Source: Feifania hominis (lineage in GTDB: Bacteria; Bacillota; Clostridia; Oscillospirales; Feifaniaceae). From it: 64,000 nucleotides of DNA. The number at the start of each line of letters is the position of its first letter. The first letter of the stretch is position 1. The position numbers were made by a program, and so were the translations under genes. The notes under the pieces are model-generated. The model worked only from the letters and a program-made list of their open reading frames with translations, was not told the DNA's origin and did no database searches. The DNA is taken from the NCBI RefSeq assembly GCF_014384765.1, contig NZ_JACRSP010000001.1:496001-560000 (forward strand). Reading direction: 5' to 3'. Below are positions 41,544 through 50,937 of the stretch, in pieces.

Positions 41544-41573
41544 AGTATATCCGTTTTACCGAGATTTTGTCAA
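41544..41573 (-). promoter_or_regulatory. Promoter of degV
   Basis: Minus-strand TTGACA and TATACT with an 18-base spacer, 55 bases before the TTG start. Confidence 0.75.
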
Positions 41574-41579
41574 TAAAGA

Positions 41580-41614
41580 AAAGGAACTCCCTATTGTAAA
41601 GGCAGTCCCCTTTC
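41580..41614 (-). terminator. Imperfect terminator after the CtpA-like gene
   Basis: On the minus strand AAAGGGGACTGCC faces GGGAGTTCCTTT with mismatches, followed by a T-rich run. It would end the cdaR-ftsEX operon. Confidence 0.5.
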
Positions 41615-41624
41615 GTTCTTTTGT

Positions 41625-42815
41625 TCACGAAAAAAGCTCGAGAGCCCGCTGCAGCTGGGCATCCTGCTCATCTGTCATCACAGCGTAATTCTGTTTGACC
41701 TCATCCGGCAGATCGACCACAAAATCAGGTGTAATACCAATTCCCTCATAGGAATCACCATAGGGCGGCTTGATTGCCGAGACGGAAATACTCACAGCGC
41801 TGCCGTCACTCAGTGGAATCACCGACTGCATGGTGGCCTTGCCATAGGTCTTGGTGCCGACCAGCTTTGCCTTGTCATAGTCGCGAAGAGCAGCAGCAAA
41901 GAGTTCAGATGCACTCGCCGAGTCTCCGTTGACCAGCACCGCCATAGGCAGATCAATTTCCGAGGCATCAGAGCTGATAGCAGGCAGCTCTTCGTTTCCG
42001 TCGTGGTCATACATGTGCATAATGGGCCCCTCCGGCAAGAGCAGGTCGAGCATGTTGCACAGCGTGTTGACATCACCGCCGGGGTTGTTTCTCACATCAA
42101 AGATAAGACCGCGGACCCCTTTGCCTGTGAGTTCATCAATCGCCAGCTCAAACTCCCGATAGGTTGTCTCGTTGAATGCCTCGATTTGGATATAGCCAAT
42201 GTTGTCACCGACCACACGGCTAAACACTGAGAGCTTCTCAAAACTCTCACGTGTAATGGAAAAAGGAATGGTTTGCTCTCCGCGCAGAACAGTAAAATGA
42301 GCCGATGTGCCGGCGACGTCCGTCAATTTTGCCACGGCGCTGTAATACCCAAGCTGCGCCACGTCTTCGCCGTCCACCTCAATGATGATGTCCCCCGCCA
42401 GAATACCCGCCTTTTCAGCCGGTGAATTCTGCATGGGAGATGTGATTTTGATGTACCCGCTCTCCGGCATATACATGATGTTGATGCCGATTCCCTCGAA
42501 CTGTCCGCTGGAGGATTTTACGCTCTCGGCATAGACATCCCGGTTGAGGTAGGCGGCGTATTTGTCACCGGTTCCATAGATATAACCAGTGATGATACCG
42601 TCCATCAATTCTTCGGCATCGATGTCCCCGACATAGTGATCTCGTACCAGCTGATCCACCGTGTAGAGCTTGGAAAAATAGGCGTTTTTCTCATTGATCT
42701 CCCGCAGATCTCCCGCAATTCGCAGCTGGAAATAGGTCGCAGTGAGCAGAAAAGTTACAAGGACAACCCCCAGAACAATCAGCAGGACACTCTTGAGACT
42801 GATGCGTCTGTTCAT
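41625..42815 (-). CDS. S41 family carboxyl-terminal processing protease (CtpA-like)
   Basis: 396 residues: membrane anchor (about 8-28), a PDZ domain (about 95-170, FEGIGINIMYMPESGYIKI and AGILAGDIIIEVDGEDV) and the S41 protease core with RGLIFDVRNNPGG, the Ser nucleophile in VNGDSASASELFAAAL (about 305) and the Lys in GTKTYGKATMQSV (about 330), so the Ser-Lys dyad is intact. The start codon overlaps the stop of the PcsB-like gene (ATGA). A role in trimming or regulating the FtsEX-linked hydrolase is a reasonable inference. Confidence 0.93.
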   Translation of the reverse strand: MNRRISLKSVLLIVLGVVLVTFLLTATYFQLRIAGDLREINEKNAYFSKLYTVDQLVRDHYVGDIDAEELMDGIITGYIYGTGDKYAAYLNRDVYAESVKSSSGQFEGIGINIMYMPESGYIKITSPMQNSPAEKAGILAGDIIIEVDGEDVAQLGYYSAVAKLTDVAGTSAHFTVLRGEQTIPFSITRESFEKLSVFSRVVGDNIGYIQIEAFNETTYREFELAIDELTGKGVRGLIFDVRNNPGGDVNTLCNMLDLLLPEGPIMHMYDHDGNEELPAISSDASEIDLPMAVLVNGDSASASELFAAALRDYDKAKLVGTKTYGKATMQSVIPLSDGSAVSISVSAIKPPYGDSYEGIGITPDFVVDLPDEVKQNYAVMTDEQDAQLQRALELFS

Positions 42816-44026
42816 GTATAGTACCACTTCGTGTTTTTATAGTAGGTCACGGGGTCAACAGTCTTTCCGTTGACACGAACTTCAAAGTGACAGTGGTTGC
42901 CCGTTGAGAGACCGGTCGTTCCAACCTTTCCAATCTGCTCGCCGGCCTTGACTTTTTGCCCCTCTTTGACGGTTTGCTGATTCATGTGTGCATAGAAAGT
43001 CGCAAGACCGCCGCCGTGATCGACTAGAACATACTTACCATACGCCGAGTTGGTTGCCACTTTGACAACTGTACCGGCGTTTGCCGCGACGATCTTGTGG
43101 TTTTTCGGCGCGGGAATATCAATGCCCGTATGATTGGAAGGCTTTTTGGTGATGGGGTGGGTCCGCGGACCGTACTTGCAGCTGATGCCGTATTTTCCAG
43201 GCACCGGCCAGATCAAATCCCCGCCGACATAGTCCGAATTCGCCAGCTCCTGAAGCAGCTTTTCAAGCTCTGCATCGAGCTTTTGCTCAGCCTTGAGCGC
43301 CTCGTTGTAAGCCTCCTCAAAGCGCTCGGCATCGTTGGCCAGCTCCTCGATCAGTTTGTCGGACTCTGCAACTTTTTTCTCGAGTTCTTTCTGCTTGGAG
43401 ACCAGTGAGGACTTTGCCGTCTCCTGCTTCGCCTTGTTTTCTTCAATGGAGTTTTTCATCTCGGTGATTTCATCCTTGGAATGGCGGAGCTCTTCAATGA
43501 GATCCTCGTCGTACTGGACAATCATCTCCATAATATCAAGGTTTGTCAAAAAGGACGCAAAGTCGTCAGAGCTGAGCAGAACTTCCAAATAGCTGGTGCT
43601 GCCGGACTCGTAGGATTCCCGTATGCGCAGCTTATAACGCTCATACTGCTCGTCGATCTCCGCCTGCTTCTGAACTTCTTCTCCCTCTTTTTGCGCAATG
43701 TCAGAGTCGAGCTGCGCGATCATCCGGTCGAGTACGTCAATCTCATCCTGCATCAGAGAGATCTCGTCGTCGAGCTGATTCTTCTTCTGCATCTCGGTCT
43801 TCTTCTGGCTGTTTGCATTTTTGATGTTGGTCTGAAGCTCTTTCTTTTTCTTTTCAATGTCTGCCAGCTCCTGCTCGAGCTTGTTGACATCACTACTGGA
43901 CGCCGCGCTCGCAAGCAGCACCGGTGCCACAATACCGACTACCATGATAACGGCAATGGCAAGTGTCACAATTGACATCAGCAGCTTTCTGCGGTCACGT
44001 TTTGGTTTTGTCTTCTGCGTTTGCAC
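42812..44026 (-). CDS. PcsB/EnvC-like coiled-coil M23 peptidase
   Basis: 404 residues: cytoplasmic basic N terminus, one membrane helix or signal (about 23-45), a coiled coil of about 190 residues (about 50-265, rich in Lys, Glu and Gln) and a C-terminal M23 domain with intact zinc ligands, HTGIDIPAPKN and GNHCHFEVRVNG. FtsEX binds such coiled-coil proteins and activates cell-wall cleavage at division. Directly follows ftsX with 7 bases between. The GTG start, within the region behind GGAGGTG, is likely; a longer frame would overlap ftsX. Confidence 0.92.
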   Translation of the reverse strand: MQTQKTKPKRDRRKLLMSIVTLAIAVIMVVGIVAPVLLASAASSSDVNKLEQELADIEKKKKELQTNIKNANSQKKTEMQKKNQLDDEISLMQDEIDVLDRMIAQLDSDIAQKEGEEVQKQAEIDEQYERYKLRIRESYESGSTSYLEVLLSSDDFASFLTNLDIMEMIVQYDEDLIEELRHSKDEITEMKNSIEENKAKQETAKSSLVSKQKELEKKVAESDKLIEELANDAERFEEAYNEALKAEQKLDAELEKLLQELANSDYVGGDLIWPVPGKYGISCKYGPRTHPITKKPSNHTGIDIPAPKNHKIVAANAGTVVKVATNSAYGKYVLVDHGGGLATFYAHMNQQTVKEGQKVKAGEQIGKVGTTGLSTGNHCHFEVRVNGKTVDPVTYYKNTKWYYT

Positions 44027-44033
44027 TGTGCTT

Positions 44034-44930
44034 TTACACCTCCAGATATTTGCGAATGGTGATTGCGCTGCCAAGCACGCCGACGAGCAGCCCGCCTCCA
44101 ACAAAGCCGCCGAACAGCACACTCCACACGGCGGAAAATGGAATGGCAGACAAAATCTTCAGACTCTCGATCGTTGAGAGAATCAGATAATTGTACACAT
44201 AGTACTGCAAGCCATATGCGATGAGCCCGGCCAGAAGTCCGATCAGCGCACCCTCTATGATGAAAGGCCAGCGGATGAACCAGTCGGTGGCCCCCACACA
44301 CTTCATAATGTTAATCTGCTTGCGGTAGACAAACCGCGCCAACTTGATTGTATTCACAATGATGAACAGAGATGCCAGAAAGAGCAGCCCCATGATGGTG
44401 TAGCCGATGACGTTGATCACATGACCGACGCCGAGCAGCTGATCAATCAGGTCCTTTCGTGTTACAACTTTCGCAACATCTGGAATGTTTTCGATGGTAT
44501 AAACCGTCTCGTCGTAGAGCTCCAGATCTTTCATCGTGACGATATAGGAGTTGCGCAGGGGGTTGTCCCCTTTTTCCTCAAGATCCGAGAAGAGGTCGGC
44601 CTGCTCGGGAAAGCGGCTCTTCCAGTCGTCAAAGGCCTCGTCTTTCGGCAGATAGCGCACCGTTGCAATGTTCTCAATCGCCCGCAGACTTGTGCCAATT
44701 TCAACCGACCGCTCTACATCGGCATTTTCATCCACATAGAGAACAACTTCGTTTTTTCCCTCGACAATGTCAATGTTGCGAGTCATGTTTTGAACAATCA
44801 GCCAAAAACTGCCCATAATCAGTAGGCAGGCAACCAGTACGCCGACGGATGCAAGGCTCATCATTTTGTTGTGCCAGAAGTACTGCCAGCCCTGTTTGAT
44901 GTAATAGTGAAAGGAATTTCCCCTCTTCAT
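44034..44930 (-). CDS. ftsX: Cell division protein FtsX
   Basis: 298 residues: N-terminal helix (about 20-45), an extracytoplasmic loop domain (about 46-175) with VVLYVDENADVERSVE, and three C-terminal helices. FtsX is the membrane half of the FtsEX complex that transmits ATP hydrolysis to a wall hydrolase. It overlaps ftsE by 4 bases and precedes the PcsB-like partner. Confidence 0.95.
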   Translation of the reverse strand: MKRGNSFHYYIKQGWQYFWHNKMMSLASVGVLVACLLIMGSFWLIVQNMTRNIDIVEGKNEVVLYVDENADVERSVEIGTSLRAIENIATVRYLPKDEAFDDWKSRFPEQADLFSDLEEKGDNPLRNSYIVTMKDLELYDETVYTIENIPDVAKVVTRKDLIDQLLGVGHVINVIGYTIMGLLFLASLFIIVNTIKLARFVYRKQINIMKCVGATDWFIRWPFIIEGALIGLLAGLIAYGLQYYVYNYLILSTIESLKILSAIPFSAVWSVLFGGFVGGGLLVGVLGSAITIRKYLEV

Positions 44931-45610
44931 CGGTACATCCCCTCCATTCTGTCGCTGACAATCTTGCCATGCTCAATGGAGACGACGCGTTTGCGAAGCC
45001 GGTCCACCAGACTCTTCTCATGTGTGACAACCAACACCGTTGTTTTTCTCTTGTTGATCTCACTGAGCAAATCCATGATATCCCACGACATACGCGGGTC
45101 AACGTTACCTGTCGGCTCATCGGCAATGATCAGCGATGGGTTGTTGACAAGAGCACGCGCGAGCGCGACACGCTGCTGCTCGCCGCCTGCGAGTTCATTG
45201 GGATAGTTTTGCATCTTGTGTTCAAGTCCCATGAGCTTGAGCACGTAGGGCACACGGCGGTTGATGCTCTTTTTGGAACAGCCGATGACACGCATGGCAA
45301 AGGCGACATTTTCAAAAACCGTCATGTCCGAAATCAACCGAAAATCCTGAAACACGATTCCCATGGTACGCCTGAAATAGGGTACCTGTCTGCGTTTCAT
45401 ACGGTTGAGATTGTATTTGTTGACGCGGATGATGCCGTCAGTCGGCTCCTCTTCTTTCATAAGAAGCTTTAAGAGGGTGGATTTGCCCGCGCCGGATGGA
45501 CCGACGATAAAGACAAATTCGCCCTCTTCAATTTTCAGATTGACCCCGTCAAGCGCGAGCGTGCCGTTGTCATATTTTTTTGTGACATTGCGCAGTTCGA
45601 CAATACTCAT
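44927..45610 (-). CDS. ftsE: Cell division ATP-binding protein FtsE
   Basis: 227 residues with Walker A GPSGAGKSTLLKLL (about 36), FTSE-type QVPYFRRTMGIVFQDFRL with the Q-loop, signature LAGGEQQRVALARAL, Walker B SLIIADEPTGNVDP and the VVTHEKSLV switch His. It powers FtsX. The regulator gene lies 23 bases upstream, so they are likely in one transcript. Confidence 0.96.
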   Translation of the reverse strand: MSIVELRNVTKKYDNGTLALDGVNLKIEEGEFVFIVGPSGAGKSTLLKLLMKEEEPTDGIIRVNKYNLNRMKRRQVPYFRRTMGIVFQDFRLISDMTVFENVAFAMRVIGCSKKSINRRVPYVLKLMGLEHKMQNYPNELAGGEQQRVALARALVNNPSLIIADEPTGNVDPRMSWDIMDLLSEINKRKTTVLVVTHEKSLVDRLRKRVVSIEHGKIVSDRMEGMYR

Positions 45611-45633
45611 TTTTATTATGTATTCCTTTTTTC

Positions 45634-46785
45634 CTAGAAACGATTCGGGTTGGATGAGAGATAGCGATTGACCATAAGCGCCACCTTGAAGATGATCGCA
45701 TTGTCAAACTCGCGGATATCAAGACCGGTGAGCTTTTTGATCTTCTCAAGCCGGTAGACAAGTGTATTGCGGTGCACAAAGAGCTTACGGGCTGTCTCGG
45801 AGACGTTGAGGTTGTTTTCAAAGAACTTGCTGATGGTCAGAAGCGTCTCCTGGTCAAGCGAGTCAATCGATCCCTGCTTGAAAACCTCTGAGAGAAACAT
45901 TTCACACAGTGTTGTCGGCAGCTGGTAAATCAACCTGCCAATCCCGAGGTTTTTGTAGCTGACAATGTTCTTCTCTTTCTCAAATACCTTTCCGATCTCA
46001 AGGGCTGTCTGTGCCTCTTTGAATGAACGCGCAAGATCTTTGAGGCTTGTCACCGGAGACCCAACGCCAATCTGGCACTTTCTCCCCTTTTCCTCTGCCA
46101 GGTAATCTATGGTCGCCTTGGCACACTTCTCTATCTCTTTGACGTCCTGAATGTTCACAAGTTCCTTGACCACGGCAACGTCATATTCGCTGATGCTTAC
46201 AACAAAGTCCTTATTCTTATCGGGGAAAAGCTCCTGCACAGAGTCAAAGAGCGACACTTCGCTGATCGAATCGCAGCGAATCACATAGACAATGCGCGGG
46301 ATGTCTCCCGTGAAATGAAGTTCCTTGGCCTTGTAGTAAATATCACCGGGCAGAATGTTGTCCAAGATGTCTCCCGTGAAATGAAGTTCCTTGGCCTTGT
46401 AGTAAATATCACCGGGCAGAATGTTGTCCAAAATGACGTTTTTGACGAAATTTGACACATCATACTTCTCGTCGTAGAGCTGCTTGATGCTGTTGAGCGA
46501 CACGGTCAGAATGGAGACATAGCTGTCGGCCATGATATCGGTTCCCTCAACAAAGACGGCGTAATCGAGTTTGGAGTGAAAGTTGAGCGGCTTGTAGGTG
46601 TAGCCATCCATGGTAATCGCCTTGTTGAAGTACGAGAGCTCACTGCGCGCGTTTTTACGCTCCTCGCCAATCAGGGAGAGCTCGCTGCACGCGATAATGG
46701 TGCCGCTCTCATCGATGATACCGATGATACGGTCAACCGAGTCTTTCAATTGGAGTATCAAACTCTGAAACAACCGATTTGCCAT
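45634..46785 (-). CDS. CdaR/PucR-type regulator with an internal tandem duplication
   Basis: 383 residues. The N-terminal sugar-diacid/GAF-like sensor region (about 1-110) is followed by a middle region and a C-terminal PucR-type helix-turn-helix (NVSETARKLFVHRNTLVYRL, about 327-346). Residues about 118-162 contain two identical copies of a 22-residue unit, starting ILDNILPGDIYYKAKEL, encoded by a perfect 66-bp repeat. Without one copy the length would be 361, closer to the family. Effector unknown. It heads the ftsEX operon, so it may control that operon or merely share it. Confidence 0.88.
   Translation of the reverse strand: MANRLFQSLILQLKDSVDRIIGIIDESGTIIACSELSLIGEERKNARSELSYFNKAITMDGYTYKPLNFHSKLDYAVFVEGTDIMADSYVSILTVSLNSIKQLYDEKYDVSNFVKNVILDNILPGDIYYKAKELHFTGDILDNILPGDIYYKAKELHFTGDIPRIVYVIRCDSISEVSLFDSVQELFPDKNKDFVVSISEYDVAVVKELVNIQDVKEIEKCAKATIDYLAEEKGRKCQIGVGSPVTSLKDLARSFKEAQTALEIGKVFEKEKNIVSYKNLGIGRLIYQLPTTLCEMFLSEVFKQGSIDSLDQETLLTISKFFENNLNVSETARKLFVHRNTLVYRLEKIKKLTGLDIREFDNAIIFKVALMVNRYLSSNPNRF
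46300..46431. repeat. Perfect 66-bp tandem direct repeat inside the CdaR-type gene
   Basis: Two adjacent, base-for-base identical 66-bp units. 66 is a multiple of 3, so the reading frame is kept. The identity indicates a very recent duplication or an assembly artefact. Confidence 0.97.
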
Positions 46786-46829
46786 ACCGCTACCCCTTCT
46801 CTAACGCGTGTTGTGAAATATTTATATAT

Positions 46830-46858
46830 ATTCTACTATTCTATCGTTAATTTTGCAA
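46830..46858 (-). promoter_or_regulatory. Promoter of the CdaR-type regulator and ftsEX operon
   Basis: Minus-strand TTGCAA and TAGAAT with a 17-base spacer, about 45 bases before the start codon, in an AT-rich control region. Confidence 0.7.
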
Positions 46859-46910
46859 CATTTTATTTAATAGTTACTAAATTTCACCGTCACATTTTGA
46901 CAGATAGAGC

Positions 46911-46936
46911 AAAAAAGGGCGCTGTGCGCCCTTTTT
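46911..46936 (-). terminator. Terminator after lysA
   Basis: GGGCGC, a 3-base loop and GCGCCC flanked by A and T runs of five or more on both sides. Confidence 0.85.
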
Positions 46937-46965
46937 CGTCAGCCGTCATATTTTGCCCTGCTTCG

Positions 46966-48267
46966 TCAGATAAGGTCGTTTTTGAGAATGTCGTCAAGTG
47001 ATTCACGCCGCACTGCTACACGCGATTTTCCGCCCTTTAGAAACACAACCGCAGGCTTTTGAACACGATTGTAGTTGGAAGACATGGAATAATTGTACGC
47101 ACCTGTTGCCAAAACGGCCAGATAATCCCCAGAATTTACCTGCTGAATGGGCAGGTTTTCGCCGATCAGATCACCGCTCTCACAGCAGCGTCCCGCCACG
47201 GTGACACGCCAGTCTGCGTCATCTCCCGCCCGGTTTGCCACCAGCACCTCATACTTCGCCTGATAGAGTGCATAGCGGGGATTGTCGGTCATGCCCCCAT
47301 CCACAGACACATAGGTGCGAATCCCCGGTATCTCTTTCACCGAACCGACTGTGTACAGCGTCACCCCCGCGGATCCGACGATGGAGCGCCCCGGCTCCAG
47401 ATAGATAAAGGGGCGCGGAAAATCCAACTCTGCGCAGACCGCATCGATCTCCTTTGCCACCTGCTCGAGATAGCGGTGATACGCAACAGGCTGGTCCCCC
47501 TCGACGTACTTGATGCCGAAGCCGCCGCCGAGATTGAGCTCACTCATGGTCTCGCCGCACTCGCGGCGCACATCGGCCATAAAGCTGAGCATCACGCGCG
47601 CCGTGTAGGTGAAAGGCTCCAGCTCAAAGATCTGCGAGCCGATGTGGCAGTGGATGCCGCAGACATCGAGATTCTTCATGCGGTACGCGGCCTTTGTAAA
47701 TTCCATTGCAAGGCCGTTTTCAATGGCCATGCCAAACTTGGAATCAATCTGGCCCGTTTTGATAAAGTCGTGAGTGTGAGCGTCGGTACCCGGTGTGATA
47801 CGCAGCAGGATTTTCACCCGTCTGCCCGCCTTTCCCGCGAGCGAGTCAAGAAGCGCCAGCTCATCGGGGTTGTCCACCACAAAGCGGCCGACACCGCTGA
47901 GGATACCGAACTCGATCTCATCAGCCGGCTTGTTGTTTCCATGAAAGCAGATGTGCTCCGCAGGTACACCGGCCGAGAGCGCAGTGTGCAATTCGCCCGC
48001 TGACACAACGTCGACACCAAGCCCCTCTTCGCTGACGACCTTACAGATCGCCTTGCAGCAGAACGCTTTGCTCGCATACAGAACACGGCCGTGGCCGCCA
48101 TAGAACTCTTGGACCGAATCGCGATAGAGCCTGCAGTTCTCACGGATGAGGTCCTCATCCATGACATAGAGCGGCGTGCCATACTGCTCAGCCAGCTCTA
48201 CCGCATCCACACCGCCGATGGTCAGATGATTTTTCTCGTTGACACCAAGATTTTTTGAGACAAACAA
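46966..48267 (-). CDS. lysA: Diaminopimelate decarboxylase
   Basis: Converts meso-DAP to lysine with PLP. 433 residues: the PLP Lys in RVLYASKAFCCKAIC (about 55), the His in CFHGNNKP, GGGFGIKYVEGDQP (about 250) and the catalytic Cys in RCCESGDLIGENL (about 360). The TTG start is used because GGGGAG lies 8 bases upstream; a longer frame runs into lon. It follows lon by 28 bases, which is not a usual pairing. It is the last enzyme of the pathway begun by the lysine operon 33 kb away, outside the riboswitch. Confidence 0.95.
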   Translation of the reverse strand: MFVSKNLGVNEKNHLTIGGVDAVELAEQYGTPLYVMDEDLIRENCRLYRDSVQEFYGGHGRVLYASKAFCCKAICKVVSEEGLGVDVVSAGELHTALSAGVPAEHICFHGNNKPADEIEFGILSGVGRFVVDNPDELALLDSLAGKAGRRVKILLRITPGTDAHTHDFIKTGQIDSKFGMAIENGLAMEFTKAAYRMKNLDVCGIHCHIGSQIFELEPFTYTARVMLSFMADVRRECGETMSELNLGGGFGIKYVEGDQPVAYHRYLEQVAKEIDAVCAELDFPRPFIYLEPGRSIVGSAGVTLYTVGSVKEIPGIRTYVSVDGGMTDNPRYALYQAKYEVLVANRAGDDADWRVTVAGRCCESGDLIGENLPIQQVNSGDYLAVLATGAYNYSMSSNYNRVQKPAVVFLKGGKSRVAVRRESLDDILKNDLI

Positions 48268-48295
48268 AGCCAAAACTCCCCTCTTTCTATGTAGG

Positions 48296-50743
48296 TCACT
48301 GGCGAATGGCCGCGCTTCTGCGCTTGCCATCGGGCTGCTCAAGAAGCGTTGCTTCCAACGTCTTCTCCCTCTCGCCGCTCGACTGTGCACTCGCCTTTTT
48401 CATCGGCACAAGAGCTGTTTTGAGCACCTGTTCCATAGAGGTCACCGGGACAAAGCTGACGTTTTTGCGCACTGTAGGATCGACCTCGGTAAGATCGCTG
48501 CGGTTTCCGTCGGGGATGATGATGGTCTTGATCCCCGCGCGGTAGGCTGCCATACTCTTCTCCCTCAGGCCTCCAATTTCAAGGACGCGGCCGCGGATGG
48601 TAATCTCACCCGTCATGGCCACGTCATGACGGACCGGTCTCTGTGTCAGCTCCGAGATGAGCGCCGTCGCCATGGTGATACCTGCCGACGGCCCGTCCTT
48701 CGGGATAGCTCCCTCCGGGACGTGGATGTGCAGATCGCGGTTTTTGTAAAAGTCATGATCCACACCGAGGTAATCGGCGCGGCTGCGGATATAGCTGATA
48801 GCCGCATGGGCCGACTCTTTCATCACATCGCCGAGATTACCGGTGAGCTCTATCTTGCCGGTCCCCTCCATGGCATTGACCTCAATCTTTAAAGTGTCTC
48901 CTCCGACCGACGTCCAGGCAAGACCCGTCACGATGCCGATCTCATCCACCTTGGAAGCATGGTCAAATTTGTACTTGGCAGGACCGAGATAGCTCTCGAG
49001 CTGCCCGACTGTGATGCGGGTGATTCCCTGTTTGCCCATCACTCTGGCAGCCGCCGCCTTTCGGCAGCACAGGGCGATTTTGCGCTCCAGATTGCGAACG
49101 CCCGCCTCTCGGGTGTATCCGCTGATGATTTCACGCAGCGCGTCCTCGTCAAAGCGCAGGCTTCGACCACTCAGGCCGTGCTCGCGAATCTGCTTTGGCA
49201 CGAGATGTCGCTTTGCAATCTGAAGCTTTTCCTCCTCGTTGTAGCTTCCGAGTTCAATGACCTCCATCCTGTCAAGAAGCGGCTGGGGGATGGTATCGGT
49301 TACATTGGCCGTCGTGATAAACATGACATTGCTCAAATCGAAAGGCACTTCAATGAAGTGGTCGCGAAAAGCATAGTTTTGCTCGCTGTCGAGAACCTCC
49401 AGCATAGCAGCCGCGGGATCACCGCGAAAGTCCGAGCACATCTTGTCAATCTCGTCGAGCAAAATGACCGGATTTTTGCTCTGCGCCTGCTTCATTGCGT
49501 TCATGATGCGCCCCGGCATGGCGCCGATATACGTCTTGCGGTGGCCGCGAATTTCAGCCTCGTCGCGAATACCGCCGAGAGACAGACGCGCGAATTTGCG
49601 TCCGAGCGCTCTGGCAATTGAGATGGCAATTGAGGTCTTGCCAACGCCGGGAGGGCCTACAAAGCAGAGAATCTGGCCCTTGTGCTGCGGCGTGAGCTTC
49701 TTGACGGCAAGGTATTCGACAATTCGCTCTTTGACTTTCTCAAGACCGTAGTGGTCTCGGTCGAGACGGTTTTTTACCCGCTGCAAATCGAGTTTATCAC
49801 GCGTTTCTGTGTTCCAGGGCAGCGCAAGGCAGGCGTCAAGATAGGTGCGGATGACGGTGGCCTCCGCGGAGCCCGGCACCATTTTTGAAAGGCGGCCGAC
49901 TTCTTTGAGAAGCGCCTCACGCGTCTCGCCCGTCAGTTCGAGTTTCGCAATGCTCGCCTGGTACTCCTCGACCTCGGATTGGATGTTCTCCCCCTCTCCG
50001 AGCTCCTGCTGAATGATCTTCATCTGTTCACGCAGATAGTAGTCGCGCTGATTTTTATCAATCTGCTCTTTGACCTGGGAGCGGATGTCAAGCTCCAGAC
50101 TCAGAATCTCAATTTCGCTGCGGAGCAGCTTTACCATCTGTTCCAGGCGACGGCAGGGATCAATCTCACTGAGAATCGCCTGGCGATCCTCAAGATTCAG
50201 CAGAATATTGGAGGCCACATAGTCGGCGAGTGTCCCGACGTCCTCAAGCGTCATGATATTCATGATGACCTCACCCGACATCTTCGGTGCCACGGCAATA
50301 TAGTCATCAAAGGCCATGCGCAGCTCGCGGATCAGCGCCTGGGCAAATGCCGATTCGCCATCCGTCTCAGGCTCGTCGAGCAGGTCGGCCGAGGCCAAAA
50401 TGAATTGGCGCTGCGTGATAAAGCCGTTGAGACGGGCGCGCCCCACGCCTTCAACCATAACCCTGACATTATCGCCCGGCAGCTTCAAGAGCTGCTTGAT
50501 GCGTGCGACGGTGCCAAACTCATACAGGTCGGCCGCTGACGGGTCAGCAACACGCAGATCCCGCTGGGCAAAGAGCAGAATTTCCTGACTGCTCTTCATC
50601 GCCTCATCGAGCGCCGCCATTGACTTTTTGCGGCCCACGTCAAAGTGGATATTCATCCCTGGCAGCACGACGATGCCGCGCAGCGCAAGCAGCGGCAGAT
50701 CAACCGTACTGCGGACGTTCTGTTGTTCTATGTGATTGTTCAT
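48296..50743 (-). CDS. lon: ATP-dependent protease Lon (LonA)
   Basis: 815 residues: N-terminal substrate domain (VDLPLLALRGIVVLPGMNIH), coiled region, AAA+ module with Walker A GPPGVGKTS (about 364) and Walker B ILLDEIDKM, and the protease domain with the Ser in KDGPSAGITMATAL (about 684) and the catalytic Lys about 43 residues later. A C-terminal extension of about 25 residues (EREKTLEATLLEQ...) lies beyond the usual end. GGAGTGAG precedes the ATG. It shares a promoter with lysA. Confidence 0.97.
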   Translation of the reverse strand: MNNHIEQQNVRSTVDLPLLALRGIVVLPGMNIHFDVGRKKSMAALDEAMKSSQEILLFAQRDLRVADPSAADLYEFGTVARIKQLLKLPGDNVRVMVEGVGRARLNGFITQRQFILASADLLDEPETDGESAFAQALIRELRMAFDDYIAVAPKMSGEVIMNIMTLEDVGTLADYVASNILLNLEDRQAILSEIDPCRRLEQMVKLLRSEIEILSLELDIRSQVKEQIDKNQRDYYLREQMKIIQQELGEGENIQSEVEEYQASIAKLELTGETREALLKEVGRLSKMVPGSAEATVIRTYLDACLALPWNTETRDKLDLQRVKNRLDRDHYGLEKVKERIVEYLAVKKLTPQHKGQILCFVGPPGVGKTSIAISIARALGRKFARLSLGGIRDEAEIRGHRKTYIGAMPGRIMNAMKQAQSKNPVILLDEIDKMCSDFRGDPAAAMLEVLDSEQNYAFRDHFIEVPFDLSNVMFITTANVTDTIPQPLLDRMEVIELGSYNEEEKLQIAKRHLVPKQIREHGLSGRSLRFDEDALREIISGYTREAGVRNLERKIALCCRKAAAARVMGKQGITRITVGQLESYLGPAKYKFDHASKVDEIGIVTGLAWTSVGGDTLKIEVNAMEGTGKIELTGNLGDVMKESAHAAISYIRSRADYLGVDHDFYKNRDLHIHVPEGAIPKDGPSAGITMATALISELTQRPVRHDVAMTGEITIRGRVLEIGGLREKSMAAYRAGIKTIIIPDGNRSDLTEVDPTVRKNVSFVPVTSMEQVLKTALVPMKKASAQSSGEREKTLEATLLEQPDGKRRSAAIRQ

Positions 50744-50831
50744 ACTTTTCTCACTCCAGTGTTTTGCCTGCGGGCCAAGTCCCCAAAAGATTTGGCCCAA
50801 ATTTGTGTAATATCTACAAAAAGTATGTATT

Positions 50832-50860
50832 ATTATATAATTGATGTCAAGTGTTTTCAA
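50832..50860 (-). promoter_or_regulatory. Promoter of lon-lysA
   Basis: Minus-strand TTGAAA and TATAAT with exactly 17 bases between. No CtsR or CIRCE element was found near it. Confidence 0.82.
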
Positions 50861-50888
50861 CCGCCAATTTGTGAACAAAGAGAAAACA

Positions 50889-50925
50889 AAAAGGGGTACA
50901 GCAATCTTCTTGCTGTACCCCTTTG
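50889..50925 (-). terminator. Terminator after clpX
   Basis: AAAGGGGTACAGCAA with its exact 15-base complement across a 5-base loop; T-run on the minus strand. Confidence 0.9.
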
Positions 50926-50937
50926 TACACAACTCCG

